Origin: Strigamia acuminata
Lineage: Eukaryota; Arthropoda; Chilopoda; Geophilomorpha; Linotaeniidae
NCBI GenBank assembly: GCA_949358305.1
Contig: OX442316.1
Span: forward strand, 12,402,001-12,462,000
Length of the DNA stretch: 60,000 nucleotides
Direction of reading: 5' to 3'
Part shown: positions 11,300 through 22,402 of the stretch, one piece after another
Position numbering within the stretch: position 1 is the stretch's first letter
How the letters are laid out: every line of letters starts with the position of its first letter
Position numbers and translations under genes: made by a program
Notes under the pieces: model-generated
Told to the model about the DNA's origin: nothing
What the model saw: only the letters and a program-made list of their open reading frames with translations
Databases searched by the model: none

Positions 11300-12426
11300 T
11301 TATTTATTTGTTAATAGTATTTTTAGTGGTTTTAGTCCATACACCAGAAATAAGAAAAAACCTTGAAGTGACAGGAGAAAATCAATAAATAACCGAATTG
11401 AGAGGTTATAGTACCGTCCTAAAATGAAAGATAAAAGAACGGCAAAAAAAGCGTCGAATCCCATTATTATCATCAGTCTGAAGTACAAGTAGATCCGAAA
11501 CCTAAAACAGATTTTTGCTCTCGAAAATGTTTATCAAATTCAGTATAAATTAGAAAAACTTACTTTTCTTTTTTTTCTTTGTCGACATTATGGTCGAAAG
11601 GTTGCTTCTTCAATCTTTTTTTCAAATTGATAACATTTAATATAAATAGAAGAACATTGCCACTCATTAATAACAGAGTACTTCCTCTGAAGAATATGTA
11701 ATGAGGAATATCAGAAATTTTTCCAGCTTCTTGAACAGTTTCGCAGAAACCAAACTTCTGACAAATGGCTGCTTCTGTAATGAGTAAACATGACTCTACA
11801 ACCAAAGGTACTCCCCAGCCATACAAAGCTTTTCGCCAAAAATTTTCATTAGATTTAGAAATTGAGATCAATATTGTGTTAGGATGAAATCGTTTCCACA
11901 TGTCGAAGCTAATGACATTAAACCACGTAAGCACCGACAACACTGCTAGATTACCGAAAATGTCAAACAACTGTTTTTTAACTTCATCGTTGCAATCGGA
12001 GCAACCAACCACTTGGAACACAATGGTATACACATAAAATGAACACCCAGAAATCGCGTGGCAAATCATCGGTTTACAATCGTAAAGTGAATCAACTGTT
12101 TTCGAACTATTTAGTGTGACTGTAATCGCTAAACTCAATACGGAAAATGACCAAAGAAATATATAAAGTATGTCCACAAAATGTGTTGTCAATAATGGTA
12201 TTGGGAAAGAGGCAGTTTGAGGAACACATAGCCACGTTGAATTGTCACTCGATATGTAATACTGTCCTATTGTATAATTCAGATCGGCTTGTTTGTAATA
12301 TAAAGTAGTGCGATCACTTGCCCACATCAGTTCACTCAGTTTGAATTTCCATTTGATGCAGCGTAGAAAATCCTTATCAAGTTGTGTATTGTTTGGATAT
12401 TCTTGGGCTTGCAGAGTTAAATTCAT
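11300..12426 (-). CDS. Methuselah-like GPCR, class I, subgroup with Lys-rich end (354 aa, intact)
   Basis: Exons are A 11564-12426 and B 11300-11501. Exon A ends in a Glu/Lys run (KEKKEK) instead of NKAKLYQ. Exon B starts two codons later than usual because of a 6-bp insertion next to the acceptor, giving Phe-Arg-Ile-Tyr-Leu-Tyr-Phe-Arg-Leu; the frame is kept. TM6 is of the GFDAFFAVLL type shared with the gene at 20695. ICL1 differs from the family (SLYDCKPM instead of SRCDFRPM). An in-frame upstream ATG at about 12483 (MSIDF) could extend the protein by 19 residues, but that stretch looks like transcribed leader or intron sequence. Confidence 0.78.
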
Positions 12427-12660
12427 ACTTAACACTTGACAACGCCGAAAGTGAAAAGAAATGTTTAAAAAATCAATACTCATAAACACCTAACGAGGTG
12501 CTACAGATTGTGAGAAAAGATTAAATTGTAATTATAAGTATGTAAGATTTCTCCTGATTAAAAAAAACAATAGACATAAGTTGATGGGAGGATGTATATT
12601 TCAATAGGACAATACGGATGCATTCAAAATGTGTATCTTTACATTTGGTTATTAATAGAA

Positions 12661-12789
12661 GGTGCATTCAAAAACTCTCGTTTCGTGTTTGTACATGTGA
12701 CGTCATTCCCATGTTATTCAATAGGAATGACGTCACACGTACAAACACGAAACGAGTTTTAGAGGCGTTTTAGAGTTTTTGAATGCACC
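12661..12789. mobile_element. Fold-back MITE, TA-flanked
   Basis: This is a near-perfect palindrome bounded by GGTGCATTCAAAAACTC and its inverse. TA stands on each side. The homologous spacers at about 15860 and 23885 are continuous without it (TTAATAGTTTTTC), so they show the empty site. Each arm contains TGACGTCA. There is no coding capacity. Confidence 0.75.
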
Positions 12790-12908
12790 TAGTTTTTCAA
12801 GTATGATAGTAGATTGACAAGGAATACGAAGAAACCTTGAAAGCTTAAAGTGGAAGAATCACGTTGGAATTAAATTGTTTTTTGTTCGCCAATTATTAAC
12901 ATCAACTA

Positions 12909-13204
12909 TTGCGACTAGCAATTCGATTTGTATTTTGGAAACAATTAAAAGTGATTTGAAGAGCTGATGTAAATGGATTTAAACTGATTGCTTTGGATTT
13001 GAAAGAAAGCACACGTGCACACAGGGTTTACATTGAACAGTGATTGTTTATTAAACAGGAAATGCTACTTTACTATTTCGCCCCCCTTTATACATCGAAA
13101 ATAGACCAACCCGTTTACATTGTGGGTCACTGAAGTGACCCTCTGGTGGCCAAACATGGCGCCACCTCCAATGTCCTTTTAAAACACCAGTTTTTACATC
13201 AACC
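12909..13204. mobile_element. Insertion of unknown class with 8-bp flanking duplication
   Basis: ACATCAAC flanks the segment on both sides, and the homologous spacer near 15970 has one ACATCAAC and no insert. In reverse orientation the insert has a TATAAA, an AATAAA and a GGCGCCA motif, as in retroelement LTRs, but no clear TG...CA ends or ORF. It could be a truncated or solo LTR. Confidence 0.45.
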
Positions 13205-13292
13205 TCATCAGTTCAAAGCTTAAAGTCAAGGTAAGTAGAATATAGGTTAAAGTATGGGGCGGTTTAAATAAAACCAGCACGACAATACACTA

Positions 13293-13440
13293 GCTGCATT
13301 CAAAAACTCAAAAACTTATGCAAAACTCGTTTCGTGTCTGTACATGTGACGTCATTCTCATGCTATTCAATGGGAATGACGTCACATGTAAAGACACGAA
13401 ACGAGTTTTGCATATACGTTTTAGAGTTTTTGAATGCAGC
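13293..13440. mobile_element. Fold-back MITE, TA-flanked, same family
   Basis: The inverted ends are GCTGCATTCAAAAACTC and its complement, with TA on both sides. The inner sequence again holds two TGACGTCA sites and the Tyr-box-like CGTTTCGTGT arms of the element at 12661. It is a near-perfect hairpin of about 148 bp. Confidence 0.75.
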
Positions 13441-14493
13441 TACTGTGTCTTAAAAAAGGGTATACAGTGTTTAATTAAATATAAGCTTACATTAATGGTT
13501 AAATAGTAGTGGACAGTGTTTTTTAATTAACGTTTCTGGGGCAGTTATTTTCCGCTCATTGGTTTGGTGTTTAGGTTCTGACCCAGTTGAAAGTGAGAGG
13601 AAATGATCGATTTGAGCACGCATTGAGATGATACAAACTCCCATCAATGGTGATAGTGTTACAGCTACTGGAAAAAAAAATGTTAAACCAAACAATTCCT
13701 ACAAACTTTTTAATTTTATCAAACTTCAACAATGCTAATCTATTTAAATGTTGAAAATTGAAATACAAAAGATAGAACCAATTCTACATTTAAAAATTAT
13801 ACATTTTCTAGTTTTCAGGCCTTCTGTAGGAAATGGTTTTATTGAAACAACACTAAGGCAACCAAAGTCTTTGGTTTCATCAACCAATTTTATACTTGAG
13901 TTGACTAAACACATACCAACTAAATTTTTTTAATTGACACAACACATACTATTTTTAGAGTAAAGAAGTACGAAGAAACTTTGAAATGGAAGAATGAAGT
14001 TGGAGTTACTACACTTGTTTTTTCTTCGCCATTTACTTCAACCGCATTGTAGAAAATCCTTATTGAATTGAGTATTATTTGAACATTCTTGGGGTTACAG
14101 ACTAAAGACTCATATTTAAACTTGATATCATGGAAACTAAATGGATGTAGTACGTTCATATAAAGCAATGCTAAGAGCAAAAAATTAATTTTAACAGTGT
14201 TGCTCAGTTTTCTTTCTTTTAAAAGATAATAGACGTTTGTTAGTGGGAGGATATGCGTCAATGACATTGCTAATTCCTGAATTGACCGTGTAGTATATTG
14301 CGTGAGAATAATCTGAATTGGTCGTTCAATAACCATGTACGGTGTGAATATACAGTCTCCCTGATTGCTGTTGTGAAAAGCGACAGCAACTCCCATCTGT
14401 CGTAAGAGCACTTTAGTCACTGGCTAGTCTCAGGATCAGTTATGTTTGAATGGATTCAGTTTTTCTTGATTACCAGTCCACGTGCATCATCCA

Positions 14494-15638
14494 TTATGGT
14501 TTCTGGAGTTTGCAATTATTTACCAATAGCTTTACTAGTGGTTTTAATCCATTCACCAGAAACAGGCAAAAACCTTGAAGTGCTACGACAAGATCACCAA
14601 ATAACAGCAGTGGCAAGCTGTAGAATGGTCCTAAGACGTACATGGATAATACCAGAATAAAAATGCCTAGTCCCAGTACTATCATCAGTCTAAAGTAAAC
14701 CTGAAAACTAAAACACATTTTGCTCTGGAAAACGTTTATCAAATTTAGTACACTATAAGAAAAACTTACTGATATAACTTTGCTTTGTTGATGGTATCAA
14801 GTTCTACAGGTCGCTCTCTTAATCCTCTTCTCAAATTAATAACATTCAATATAAGTAGAAGAACAATTGCAATCGTTATCAACACATTACTTCCGAAGAT
14901 GAATATATAATAGGAGATTCTGAAATGTACGCCTTTCGCAACTTCCACAGTTTCACAAAAGCTAAACTCATGACAAATGATTTTATCCGTAATGACTTTA
15001 CATGACTCTAAAATCAAAGGCACTCCCCAGCCGTATAAAGATTTTAGCCAAAACTTTTCATTCGTCGTAGTAGTGGAGATCAACATTTTGTCAGGATGAA
15101 ATCGTTTCCACATATCAAAACCAACAACATTAAGCCAAGCGAGCATCGAAAGAAGTGCTACATCTTGGAATCCTTGCAACAATTCTGTTTTTACTGCATC
15201 GTTGCAATCAGTACAACCAACCATGTGAAAGACAATGCTGTATGCGTACATGAAACACATAGAAATCATATGGCAATTCATCGGTCTAAAATCGCAACGT
15301 GAATCTGGTTTCGAAACATTTAGTATGACTGTAATCACTAAACTCAATATAGATAATGCCCAAAGAAATATGAAAATGATGTCCACACAATGTGTTGTCA
15401 GAAATGGTATTAACGATAACAAGGCCATTTGAGGAACACATAGCCATGTTGAATTGTCACTCGATATGTAATACTGTCCTATTGTATAATTCAGATCGGC
15501 TTGTTTGTAATATAAAGTGGTGCGATCACTTGCCCACATCAGTTCACTCAGTTTGAATTTCCATTTGATGCAGTGCAGAAAATTCTTATCAAGTTGTGTA
15601 TTGTTTGGATATTCTTGGGTTTGCAGAGGTAAATTCAT
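14494..15638 (-). CDS. Methuselah-like GPCR, class I (360 aa, intact; reference copy)
   Basis: Exons are A 14770-15638 and B 14494-14707. In this 360-aa protein the ectodomain is residues 1-85, with Cys23 and Cys67 and sequons at NNT, NYT and NST. Membrane segments lie at about 86-107, 121-141, 155-176, 200-218, 243-268, 295-315 and 322-345. Motifs typical of Methuselah-like receptors are WLNVV-FDMW in TM3, SLYGWGVPL in TM4, YFRLMIVLG before TM6 and ALQGF in TM7. Drosophila Methuselah has an ectodomain of about 200 residues, so this one is much reduced. No signal peptide is visible in exon A. Ligand and coupling are unknown. Confidence 0.82.
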
Positions 15639-16587
15639 ACTTAATACTTGACACAGCTGAAAGTGAAAAGAAATGTTATGAAAATTGATACTAATAAAAA
15701 CTCAATGAGATGCCATTGTGAGAAAAGATTAAATTGTAATTACAAGTATTAAAGATTTCTCCTGATTAAAAAAAACAATAGACGTAAGTTGATGGGAGGA
15801 TGTATATTTTAATAGGACAATACGGATGCATTCAAAATGTGTATCTTTACATTTGGTTATTAATAGTTTTCCAAGTAGTAGATTGACAAGGATACGAAGA
15901 AACCTTGAAGACTTGAAGTGGAAGAATCAAGTTGGAATTACCGTAATTGTTCTTTGTTCGCCAATTATTAACATCAACCTCATCAGTTCAAAGCTTAAAG
16001 TATCGGGCGGCTCAAATAAAACCAGCACGACAAAAAAGGGTATACAGTGTTTAATTAAATATAAGCTTACATTAATGATTAAATAGTTGTGGACAGTGTT
16101 ATTTAATTAACGTTTCTGGGGCAGTTATTTTTCGCTCATTGGTTTGGTGTTTAGGTTCTTTTGACACAGTTGAAATTGAGAGGAAATGATCGTTTTGAGC
16201 ACGCATTGCATTCAATTCCTTCAAACTTTTTAACTTTATCAAACTTCAACCATGCTAATCTATTTAAATGTTGAAAATTGAAATACAAAAGTGTTGCTCA
16301 GTTTTCTTTCTTTTAAAAGATAATAGACGTTTGTTAGTGGGAGGATATGCGACATTGACAACGCTAATTCCTGAATTGAACGTATAGTATATTGCGTGAG
16401 AATAATCTGAATTGGGCGTTCAATAACCATGTACGGTGTGAATACACAGTCACCCTGATTTCTGTTGTGAAAAGCGACAGCAACTCCCATCTGTCGTAAG
16501 AGCACTTCAGTCACTGGCCAGTCTCAGGATCAGTTATGTTTGAATGGATTCAGTTTTTCTTGATTGCCAGTCCACGTGCATCATCCA
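15639..16587. other. Spacer with relic exon and duplicated blocks
   Basis: It contains a decayed terminal exon at about 15875-15930, the second copy of the 13445-13690 block (16035-16260), and the ORF-like block on the minus strand (about 16290-16520, open for 84 codons). This spacer is the MITE-free counterpart of 12427-14493 and serves as its empty-site control. Confidence 0.5.
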
Positions 16588-17728
16588 TTATGGTTTCTGG
16601 AGTTTGCAATTATTTACCAATAGCTTTACTAGTGGTTTTAATCCATTCACCAGAAACAGGCAAAAACCTTGAAGTGCTACGACAAGATCACCAACTAACA
16701 GCATTGAGAAGCTGTAGAATGGTCCTAAGATGCATGCGCATAATTGCAGAATGAAATTGCTTATTCCCATTACTATCATCAGTCTAAAGTAAACCTGAAA
16801 ACTAAAAGACATTTTGCTCTTGAAAACGTTTTTCAAATTTAGTATACTTTAGAAAAACCTACTGATACAATTTCGCTTTGTTGATGGTATCGAGGTTTAT
16901 AGGTCGATTTTTTAATCCTTTTCTCAAATTAATAACATTCAATATAAGTAGAAGAACAATTGCACTCGTAAACAACACATAACTTGCAATGATGAATATG
17001 TAATAGGATATTTTGAAATTTAATCCTTTTTGAAATTTTAAAGTTTCACAAACACTCAACTGTTGACAAATGACTTCGTCTGTAATGACTTTACATGACT
17101 GTAGAATCAAAGGCACTCCCCAGCCGTATAAAGATTTTAGCCAAAAATTCTCATTCGTTGAAGTAGTGGAGATCAACATTTTGTCAGGATGAAATCGTGT
17201 CCACATATCAAAACCAACAACATTAAGCCAACTGAGCATCGAAAGAAATGCTACATTTTGGAATCCTCCCAACAATTGTTTTTTTACTGCATTGTTGCAA
17301 TCGATGCAGCCAAACATTTGAAACACAATGCTGTATGCATACACGAAACACAAAGAAATCATATGGCAATTCATCGGTCTAAAATCGCAACGTGAACCTA
17401 CTTTCGAAACATTTAGTATGACTGTAATCACTAAACTCAATATTGATAATGCCCAAAGGAAAATGAAAAATATGTCCACGCTATGTGTTGTCACGAATAG
17501 TATTGGTGATAATGCCATTTGAGGAACACATAGCCATGTTGAATTGTCATTCCATATGTAATACTGTCCTTTTGTATAATTGAGGTCAGCTTGTTTGTAA
17601 TATAAAGTTGTGCGGTCAATTGCCCATTCCAGTTCACTCAGTTTGAATTTCCATTTGATGCAGTGCAGAAAACCCTCATCAAGTTGTGTATTATTTGAAG
17701 ATTCTTGTGGTTGCAGAGTTAAATTCAT
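16588..17728 (-). CDS. Methuselah-like GPCR, class I (359 aa, intact)
   Basis: Exons are A 16863-17728 and B 16588-16801. The donor is GTAGGT rather than GTAAGT, still usable. The first segments (MNLTLQPQESSNNT) and a Trp-Asn-Asp before STWLC set it apart, and the fourth ectodomain sequon is changed (NYTKGQ). The TM5 region reads ISYYIFIIASYVLF. All seven membrane segments and the TM3, TM4 and TM7 motifs are present with no stop or shift. Confidence 0.8.
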
Positions 17729-18635
17729 ACTTAACACTTGACAACGAGGAAAATGAAAAGATGTGTTATGAAAACTTATACTAATAAAACTTAATGAGGT
17801 GCCATTGTGGGAAAATATTAAATTGTAATTACAAGTATTAAAGATTTCTCCTGATTAAAAAACAATAGACGTAAGTGGATAAGACGATATATTTCAATAG
17901 GACAATACCGATGCATTCAAAATGTGTATTCTTACAGCTTGGTATTAATGGTTTTACAAGTAGTAGATTAACTACACTCTAAAAAATGTTTTGTTACGAC
18001 AACTATTATTAAACTTGTTGCAACCAAATTTTTTATTAAAATAGGTGACAACTAAATACTAAGTTACCATCACAAAAATATTTTGTTGGATGTGTTTGGT
18101 TGGTTGAACTAAATAAATTTGTTAAATTATATTTGCAGAAATGTTTTGCTGCAAACAAGTACGTAATGTAGAGCAGATTGTGAAAGGTTAGTTTTTGAAT
18201 TGTTAATTCCAACATTAATTAAAATGTTTCATTTACATGGCATCAATGGCCAATACTAACTAAGCTTATAAATTAGTTGGGCATGCACAGTTATGAACAC
18301 GCTATAAAGTAATGCTAAGAGGAAAAAATTAATTTTAGCAGTGTTGCTAAGTTTTCCTCCTTTTAAAAGATAATAGACGTTCGTTTGTGGGAGGCCTTAT
18401 TGGCAACGATGATTCCTGAATTGTACTTATATTGCATGGGAATAGTCTGAATTGGTCGTTCAGGTATGAATATACAGTATCCCTGATTGCTGTTCTGAAA
18501 GGCTAAAGCATCACTCATCTGTAATCAGAGTACTTCAATTACTGGCCAGTCTCAGGATTTGGTATGTTTGAATGGATTCTGTTTTTTTTTATTGACAGTC
18601 CACGTGCATAAACCATTATGGTTTCCGGAGTTTGC
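17729..18635. other. Spacer, decayed
   Basis: It holds the common 5' flank (17740-17930), an A/T-rich stretch at about 17990-18180 with partial similarity to 13800-14000 and 23960-24120, and a heavily decayed copy of the ORF-like block (about 18370-18540). No intact gene is present. Confidence 0.4.
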
Positions 18636-19934
18636 AATTATTTACCAATAGCTTTACTAGTGGTTTTAATCCATTCACCAGAAACAGGCAAAAACCTTGA
18701 AGTGATACGACAAGGAAACTAAATAACAGCAGTGAGAAGCTGTAGAATGGTCCTAAGATAATTGCAAAATGTAAATGCCTGTTCCCAATACTATCATCAG
18801 TCTAATGTAAACCTGAAAACTAAAACACATTTTGCACTTGAAAACGTTTCTTCAAATTCAGTATACTATGACAAAACTTACTGATATAATTTTGCTTTGT
18901 TGATGGTATCGAGGTTTATAGGTCGCTTTTTTAATCCTTTTCTCAAACTGATAAGAGTTAATGTGAGTAGAAGAACATTAGCAGTCATTAACAACAGATT
19001 AATTCCTATTAGGAATATGTAATCAGAAATTATGTAACTTCTATAGTTTCTCAAACACACAATTCTTGACAGATGACTTCGTCTGTAATGACTTTACATG
19101 GCTTTAGAATTAAAGGCACTCCCCAACCGTATAAAGATTTTAGCAAAAAATTTGTATTCCTTGGAGTAGTGGAGGTGAACATTTTGACCGGATGAAATTG
19201 TTTCCACACATCAAAACTAACAACATTAAGCCAACTGATCACCGAAAGATTAACAACATTAAGCCAACTGATCACCGAAAGATTAACAACATTAAGCCAA
19301 CTGATCACCGAAAGATTAACAACATTAAGCCAACTGATCACCGAAAGATTAACAACATTAAGCCAACTGATCACCGAAAGATTAACAACATTAAGCCAAC
19401 TGATCACCGAAAGATTAACAACATTAAGCCAACTGATCACCGAAAGATTTGTTACATCTTCGAATACGTCCAACACTTTTTTTTTTTTACTTTATCGTTG
19501 CAATCGGTGCAACCAACCGTTTGAAAGAAGATCCAGTATGCATACAGGAAACACAAAGAAACCATATGGCAATTCATCGGTCTAAAATCGCAACGTGAAT
19601 CTGGTTTCGGAGGATTTAGTATGACAGTAATCACTAAACTCAATGCGGAAAATGACCAAAGTAACATGAAAAAGGCGTCCACATTATGTGTTGTCACGAA
19701 TGGTATTGGTGATAATAAGGCCATTGGAGGAGCACACAGCCACGTTGAATTGTCATTCCATATGTAATACTGTCCTATGGTATAATTCAAATCGGCTTGT
19801 TTGTAATATAAAGTGGTCCGATCACTTGTCCATTCCAGTTCACTCAGTTTGAATTTCCATTTGATACAGTGTAGAAAACCTTTATCAAGTTGTGTATTAT
19901 TTGGACATTCTCGGTGTTGCGGAGTTAAATTCAT
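18636..19934 (-). pseudogene. Methuselah-like GPCR with 7x 33-bp repeat in TM3; frameshifted
   Basis: Exon A (about 18882-19934) starts normally but shifts frame in a lengthened poly-T run near 19480 (a poly-Lys region before TM3). TM3 then contains seven tandem copies of an 11-residue unit, NLSVISWLNVV, where paralogs have one. A deletion of about 17 bp near 19038-19045 shifts the frame again before TM5. Exon B (about 18636-18819) has a deletion near 18760 that brings an in-frame TAG. Three separate lesions make it a pseudogene. The closest intact-exon-A relative is the copy at 1622-2490. Confidence 0.85.
19219..19449. repeat. 33-bp tandem repeat, seven copies
   Basis: The unit starts AACAACATTAAGCCAACTGA and is repeated seven times with no visible difference between copies. 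It is a multiple of three, so it keeps the reading frame through TM3 of the pseudogene. Single-copy versions stand at the same place in all paralogs. Confidence 0.95.
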
Positions 19935-20694
19935 ACTAGACACTTGGCACCGCCGAAAGTGTAAAGAAATGTTAGGAAAATCGATACTCATAAAAATTTA
20001 ATGAGGTGCCATTGTGGGAAAATATTAAATTGTAATTATAAGTATTAAAGATTTCTCTTGATTAAAAACAATAGAAATAAATTGATAGGAGGATGCATTT
20101 CAATACTACAATACTGATGCAAGCAAAATGTGATTTCTTACAAGTAGTAGATTAACAACACTCTAAAAATAAACCGTTTTCTTGTGCCAATTTTTTTTTT
20201 GCTCTAATAGAAACGAAATTAACAAAGTCTTATTTGAAGTACTGACAACTACGGGCCCACCATTTCCGGAAGGTCACTTCCTGGACTTTATGGTCAATTC
20301 TAGGGTCCACAGCTCCACCCGGTTGCGGGAGACTGCAACAGGCGTAAGAGAAGTACGAGAGCTGCAACTCACTTGAACGTTTTTATTTTTTAAAGTTATC
20401 CTCATGGACATGCTCGTATGTATCGTAGAAATTAAAATTTGTAATTTATAACTAACTTATTTGTTGTCGTAGGTTGATCCCACAATCCATTTCTCAGATT
20501 TACAAAAATTATAATCAGCAAAATATTTGTCATGATTGTTATTGAATTTTGAGAATTTATTGGCACTGTAGTTTATTTGGCCGATGTGCGTACACAAACT
20601 GTAAAAACAAATATCCCTGTCGTTCAAAGAATTTATTAGTAGCCTAAATTATTTATTTGAAAATTATCTGCATTGTTTTGTTTTATCAAAACGA
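19935..20694. other. Spacer with relic of a class II GPCR gene
   Basis: About 20440-20540 on the minus strand resembles the end of exon A of the class II genes (an Ile-Asn-Leu-Arg-Asn-Gly-Leu-Trp-Asp type stretch). The whole segment 20165-20690 has a second copy at 26040-26700, so it is an old duplicated unit. There is no intact ORF of note. Confidence 0.4.
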
Positions 20695-21827
20695 TTATTT
20701 ACATTTATTTATTAATAGTATTTTTAGTGGTTTTAGTCCATTCACCAGAAACAAGAAAAAACCTTGAAGTGACAGGAGAAAATCAATAAATAACCGAATT
20801 GAGAGGTTATAGTGCCGTCCTAAAATGAAAGCTAAAAAAATAGCAAAGAATGCGTCGAATCCCATTATTAGCATCAGTCTGAAGTACATCCGAAAACTAA
20901 AACAGATTTTTGCACTTGAAAATGTTTATCAAATTCAGTATGATTTAGAAAAACTTACTTCTTTTTTTTTTCTTTGTTGACATTATGGTTCAAAGGTCGC
21001 TTCTTCAATCCTTTTTTCAAATTGATAACATTTAATATAAATAGAAGAATATTACCACTCATTAATAACAGAGCACTTCCTCTGAAAAATATGTAATGAG
21101 GAATATCAGTAATTTGACCATCATCTTGAACAGTTTCGCAGAAACCAAACTTCTGACAAATGGCTGCTTCCGTAATGAGTACACATGACTCTAAAACCAA
21201 AGGCACTCCCAAGCCATACAAAGCTTTTAGCCAAAAATTTTCATTAGATTTAGAAATTGAGATCAATATTGTGTCAGGATGAAATCGTCTCCACATGTCG
21301 AAGCTAATGACATTAAACCACGTAAGCACCGATAACACTGCTAGATTACCGAAAATGTCAAACAACTGTTTTTTAACTTCATCGTTGCAATCGGAGCAAC
21401 CAACCACTTGGAACACAGTGGTATACACATAAAGTGAACACACAGAAATCATGTGGCAAATCACCGGTCTAAAATCGAAAAGTGAATCAACTGTTTTCGA
21501 AATATTTAGTGTGACAGTAATCGCTAAACTCAATAAGGAAAATAACCAAAGAAATATATAAAGTATGTCCACCAAATGTGTTGTCAATAATGGTATTGGT
21601 GATGAGGCAGTTAGAGGAATACACAGCCACGTTGAATTGTCACTCGATATGTAATACTGTCTTATTGTATAATTCAGGTCAGCTTGTTTGTAGTATAAAG
21701 TTGTGCGGTCACTTGCCCATTCCAGTTCACTCAGTTTGAATTTCCATTTGATGCAGTGCAGAAAATTCTCATCAAATCGGGTATTACAAGTATTTGAAGA
21801 TTGCTGGGGTTGCAGAGTTAAATTCAT
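20695..21827 (-). CDS. Methuselah-like GPCR, class I, subgroup with Lys-rich end (356 aa, intact)
   Basis: Exons are A 20959-21827 and B 20695-20896. It is the close partner of the gene at 11300: exon A ends in a Glu/Lys run, TM6 is GFDAFFAIFL, and the extracellular loop has Phe-Gly-Phe-Cys-Glu-Thr. The N-terminus, in contrast, is of the MNLTLQPQQSSN type seen in the genes at 4589 and 8259, with an extra TCN insertion. This mosaic suggests gene conversion or unequal crossover in exon A. ATG 21827 is used; the only upstream in-frame start is GTG. Confidence 0.8.
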
Positions 21828-22402
21828 ACCTAATAACACAAAGAAATGTTTTGTTAAAATATGTTGCTAATAAAGAATGATTTAAATGTTATTTTTAAAA
21901 ATTAATGAGGTTTTTCTTGGAAAAATATTAAATTTTAATCACAACGATTAAAGATGTTTCACGATTAAAAAAAAAAATCAGATAGACAGAAGTGATTGGT
22001 AGGATGCATTTCAAGGACAATAAGGATGCCCATTCAAAATGTTATTCATACTTATGGTTTTAAAAGTTGTACTTTTATAAGGAATATGAAGAAACCATGA
22101 AGCGTAAAAATAATGTTGGAAATACTTCGACTGTTATGAAATTTTTCCTTGTGTGAAATAATAGACCTGGTTGAAGAGTTAAAACGTTGCGTCATTGAAG
22201 TAGTTATACACGAATACGACTAAAAGTTATTATTATTCAGGATATGTACTTGAAAATATTGAATATTGAACATATTGAATAGTGGTTACCCCGAAAATGA
22301 TTATTGGGATGTTGGAATTTTATATATATTTATTTACGTTCTTTAAGAATTATACTTCTTATATAATCGCATTTATTTTGTTTTAACATTATGTGCAGAT
22401 AT
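21828..22402. other. Spacer with relic terminal exon
   Basis: This is the same spacer type as 693-1369 and 9120-9803, with the relic exon at about 22055-22140. No gene is seen. Confidence 0.45.

Larger units (their letters stand above)
12427..14493. other. Spacer with two hairpin MITEs, an insertion and a relic gene
   Basis: It contains MITEs at 12661-12789 and 13293-13440 and an insertion at about 12909-13204 (all listed separately). A decayed terminal exon lies at about 12800-12870. A roughly 240-bp block of unknown nature (13445-13690) has a second copy at 16035-16260. At about 14046-14115 is the start of a decayed exon A, followed in minus orientation by the repeated ORF-like block (14200-14430). 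No intact gene is present. Confidence 0.45.

Noticed and set aside
12426-12489. Upstream ATG (MSIDFLNISFHFRRCQ) as receptor start
   Set aside because: The extension is not hydrophobic like a signal peptide, is absent in most copies, and contains a T-rich stretch plus AG that fits a splice acceptor or leader.
13920-14420. 166-codon minus-strand ORF as an independent gene
   Set aside because: It runs through the start of a decayed receptor exon and is broken in most paralogous spacers; kept only as an unexplained block.
19219-19449. CRISPR-like array
   Set aside because: The 33-bp units are directly adjacent with no spacers, code part of a receptor helix, and the DNA is animal nuclear.
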